From positions 1-59,877 of the forward strand of contig CAJBDJ010000008.1 in the NCBI GenBank assembly GCA_903951825.1: a stretch of DNA of 59,877 bases, in the 5' to 3' direction. The translations under genes were made by a program, and so were the position numbers. The notes beneath the pieces were generated by a model. That model had not been told where the DNA came from, did no database searches, and saw only the letters and a program-made list of their open reading frames with translations. Shown piece after piece: positions 58,215 through 59,877 of this stretch. The DNA is from an uncultured Pseudomonadota bacterium (GTDB lineage: Bacteria > Pseudomonadota > Gammaproteobacteria > Burkholderiales > Rhodocyclaceae). How positions within the stretch are numbered: position 1 is the stretch's first letter; each line of letters opens with the position of its first letter.

Positions 58215-59877
58215 TCATGTCATGTTTGCATGGATGTTGCTGAAGACCTGGGTCATTTGATAGTAGTTTTGTCCATTGAATGACGTTTGCGCCGCAGTTG
58301 CTGTATCCAGCCTCGCCATCGCCTGAATCATCGAATGAAGATCGGCCGTCCATTGGGTTTGCGAGAGGAGCGAAGGCCTCCCTGAGAACCAGACGTTGTC
58401 GAGTCCAAGAGCGTCAAAGTTAGTACTCGTGCCTATTGCAGTCAAATTCTCAACGGTTGATGAGGCATTCTTCAGACCGTAGTTCAAAACCTGTTTCGAC
58501 CCATCCGAAGACACCACCTGAATGCCGGTATCCGTGCGCCGGATTAACTGATTGAACAGGGACGCACCCAGAATAAATTGAACCAGACCATCAGCGGTTG
58601 CACTGGTTACACTACTAACAAGTTCAGTGCGATAGGTGTGGTTGACGAACGTGGTATTGCTGCTGCCAGACACATGAACATCGGCTCCACTTTTATCGAT
58701 ATCGATCGTATGCGTCCCTTCCTTGGTGAGGATCACGCCGGCCTGATCCGTACTGTTGGCGTGCAGAATCAGGACATCGCTTATCCCGCCGAGTTTGGCA
58801 AGAACGGCCGAATCGGACAAAACCTCCGTGTAAGAAGCCGACAATCCGGTGGTTTCAATGACTGCCTGAGAGTTATTCTGGACCTTGATTGTATTTGCCC
58901 CAGACGCTCTCGAATGAATTTCAGCGTCCTGAACATTGTCCAGAGTAACGAGATTGTCACCCAGACCCAACTGAAGCATCTTCAACGAGTTGGTATTTTG
59001 AACCGTGATGGTATCTCCATAGTTTGTTCCGGAAATGTGATGAAAATATCTGAAATGCCCTGAGTCATAGCGAACATCGTTGGTGGAGTAATCATTCGTG
59101 TTAAATAAAGACAGCTTCTCTTCGCTTTCAATCGTCATCGTCACTCCAACGGCCGAGCCCTCAAAAGTCAGCGTATTCAACCCGCTGGCGAATTCGTCTT
59201 CGGTCAGCCACTCCCCCTCTGCAGACGCACCACCGTTCAATAGAGTCTTCTGACGTTTAACGGATTTGTCCAGACGATCAAGACCCAAGACCAATGAGAC
59301 GGCATTGTTCCCTCCAGCCATAGTGACCTCTGCCCCCCCCGCAACCATGGCCGATCCAAAACCGCCGGTCATGTTCACGAAGTCTTCATCCGCCCCGATC
59401 TCAAAGGCATAATTTTGGTGGGATTTGCTCCCATTAATTTTGTTTCTAACGTTTCCGGCGCTGACCACCGCACCACCAAAATTATCGAGGTTCAATTCAA
59501 GATCGTACGCAGGCGAGGCTTCAGAAGCGCTGTTTAAAGAAGTAGTTGCAAATTTAGAGGCTGCATTAATTTGTGGGTTTGTAGCGTCACCCGAGGGCAT
59601 GATCTTCACAAGATCGTGATCATTCGTACCTTTGAAATTGATAGAACGATATATATTTCGATCAACTAAGTAAGTGTTGTTTGTAGCACTATCTTGTATT
59701 GTCAAGTCAGCCACCCTAACAAAAACCTCGAGCTGGGCTGTCTGTGTGCTCAGGTCAATTACCGGTTTACTGCCTTGGACAACACTACCGTCAATAGTGA
59801 CTAACACCTTACTACCCGCAGTGACCTCAGCCTTCAAAACACTGACAGATGGATCGGGCTTATTGGTAAATGATGCA
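58215..59877 (-). CDS. C-terminal part of a large Ser/Thr/Asn-rich surface-type protein (partial)
   Basis: The reading frame is open from the window edge (about 554 residues visible) to a TGA at 58215-58217; a TTG at 59837 is internal, since the frame runs on upstream. The sequence is rich in Ser, Thr, Asn, Asp and Gly, with few Cys, and has many short beta-strand-like repeats (for example HISGTNYGDTITVQ, LQLGLGDNLVTLDNVQDAEI, GGISDVLILHANSTD). This fits the end of a large secreted adhesin, RTX-like or S-layer-type protein, but I do not recognise a named domain. No Gly-rich GGXGXDXUX repeat is clear. The region is less GC-rich than the neighbouring genes. Confidence 0.65.
   Translation of the reverse strand, partial: ASFTNKPDPSVSVLKAEVTAGSKVLVTIDGSVVQGSKPVIDLSTQTAQLEVFVRVADLTIQDSATNNTYLVDRNIYRSINFKGTNDHDLVKIMPSGDATNPQINAASKFATTSLNSASEASPAYDLELNLDNFGGAVVSAGNVRNKINGSKSHQNYAFEIGADEDFVNMTGGFGSAMVAGGAEVTMAGGNNAVSLVLGLDRLDKSVKRQKTLLNGGASAEGEWLTEDEFASGLNTLTFEGSAVGVTMTIESEEKLSLFNTNDYSTNDVRYDSGHFRYFHHISGTNYGDTITVQNTNSLKMLQLGLGDNLVTLDNVQDAEIHSRASGANTIKVQNNSQAVIETTGLSASYTEVLSDSAVLAKLGGISDVLILHANSTDQAGVILTKEGTHTIDIDKSGADVHVSGSSNTTFVNHTYRTELVSSVTSATADGLVQFILGASLFNQLIRRTDTGIQVVSSDGSKQVLNYGLKNASSTVENLTAIGTSTNFDALGLDNVWFSGRPSLLSQTQWTADLHSMIQAMARLDTATAAQTSFNGQNYYQMTQVFSNIHANMT

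Overview
This 59.9 kb window is a chromosomal segment of a GC-rich Gram-negative bacterium, most likely a betaproteobacterium of the Rhodocyclales type (inference). The evidence is the gene content and order: rpoE facing nadB, the yceD-rpmF-plsX-fabHDG-acpP-fabF operon, rluC/rne, guaBA, ratA-rnfH facing smpB, alaA-hom, ybbA facing tesA, and hpnCDE. GuaA also carries an insertion of a kind I associate with betaproteobacteria. Almost everything is core housekeeping. No rRNA, tRNA, CRISPR array or riboswitch was recognised.

Layout. 1-244: right end of an IS3-family element that abuts, and probably cut off, the signal-peptide end of an unrecognised papain-like gene. 323-6201: that gene plus a three-gene peptide-type ABC importer without a binding protein. 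6241-11530: a CnoX-like thioredoxin/TPR protein, PurL and a small glutaredoxin-like protein, all on the minus strand. 11520-13999: envelope-stress cluster mucD-rseC-rpoE, without rseA or rseB. 14153-15742: nadB. 15710-22221: minus-strand fatty-acid/phospholipid operon. 22333-26579: maf, an RsmI-like methyltransferase, sppA, a Rieske protein, a HAD phosphatase and rluC. 26976-29615: rne behind a structured leader.

29724-31405 is the only clearly foreign stretch. A 305-bp fold-back element derived from an IS3-type insertion sequence is fused to a tyrosine integrase that has lost its catalytic end. The integrase lies against the 3' end of guaA, so this looks like the stump of a genomic island. 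Its upstream region carries four copies of an ATACCATG motif.

31406-58117: guaA, guaB, a DUF4124 protein, rnfH-ratA/smpB, hom, alaA, an Mth938-like protein, dgt, a thioesterase, an ETF-ubiquinone oxidoreductase, fabI, a nitroreductase, an acuI-like reductase, ppiD, an mltD-like transglycosylase, ybbA/tesA, mnmH, a methyltransferase, a Pat-type protein acetyltransferase, and hpnCDE for squalene synthesis. 58215-59877 is the C-terminal part of a large, serine/threonine/asparagine-rich, repeat-like protein that runs off the window.

How the genes connect: FabD/H/G/F, AcpP and FabI form most of a type II fatty-acid cycle with PlsX feeding phospholipid synthesis; PurL, GuaB and GuaA act in GMP synthesis; RpoE, RseC and MucD with PpiD and the transglycosylase act in envelope maintenance; RNase E, RluC, SmpB and MnmH act on RNA. 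I did not find a clearly new multi-gene system. The best leads are the missing anti-sigma genes, the fold-back element with the broken integrase, the repeated operator-like motif, and the palindrome over the pat promoter.
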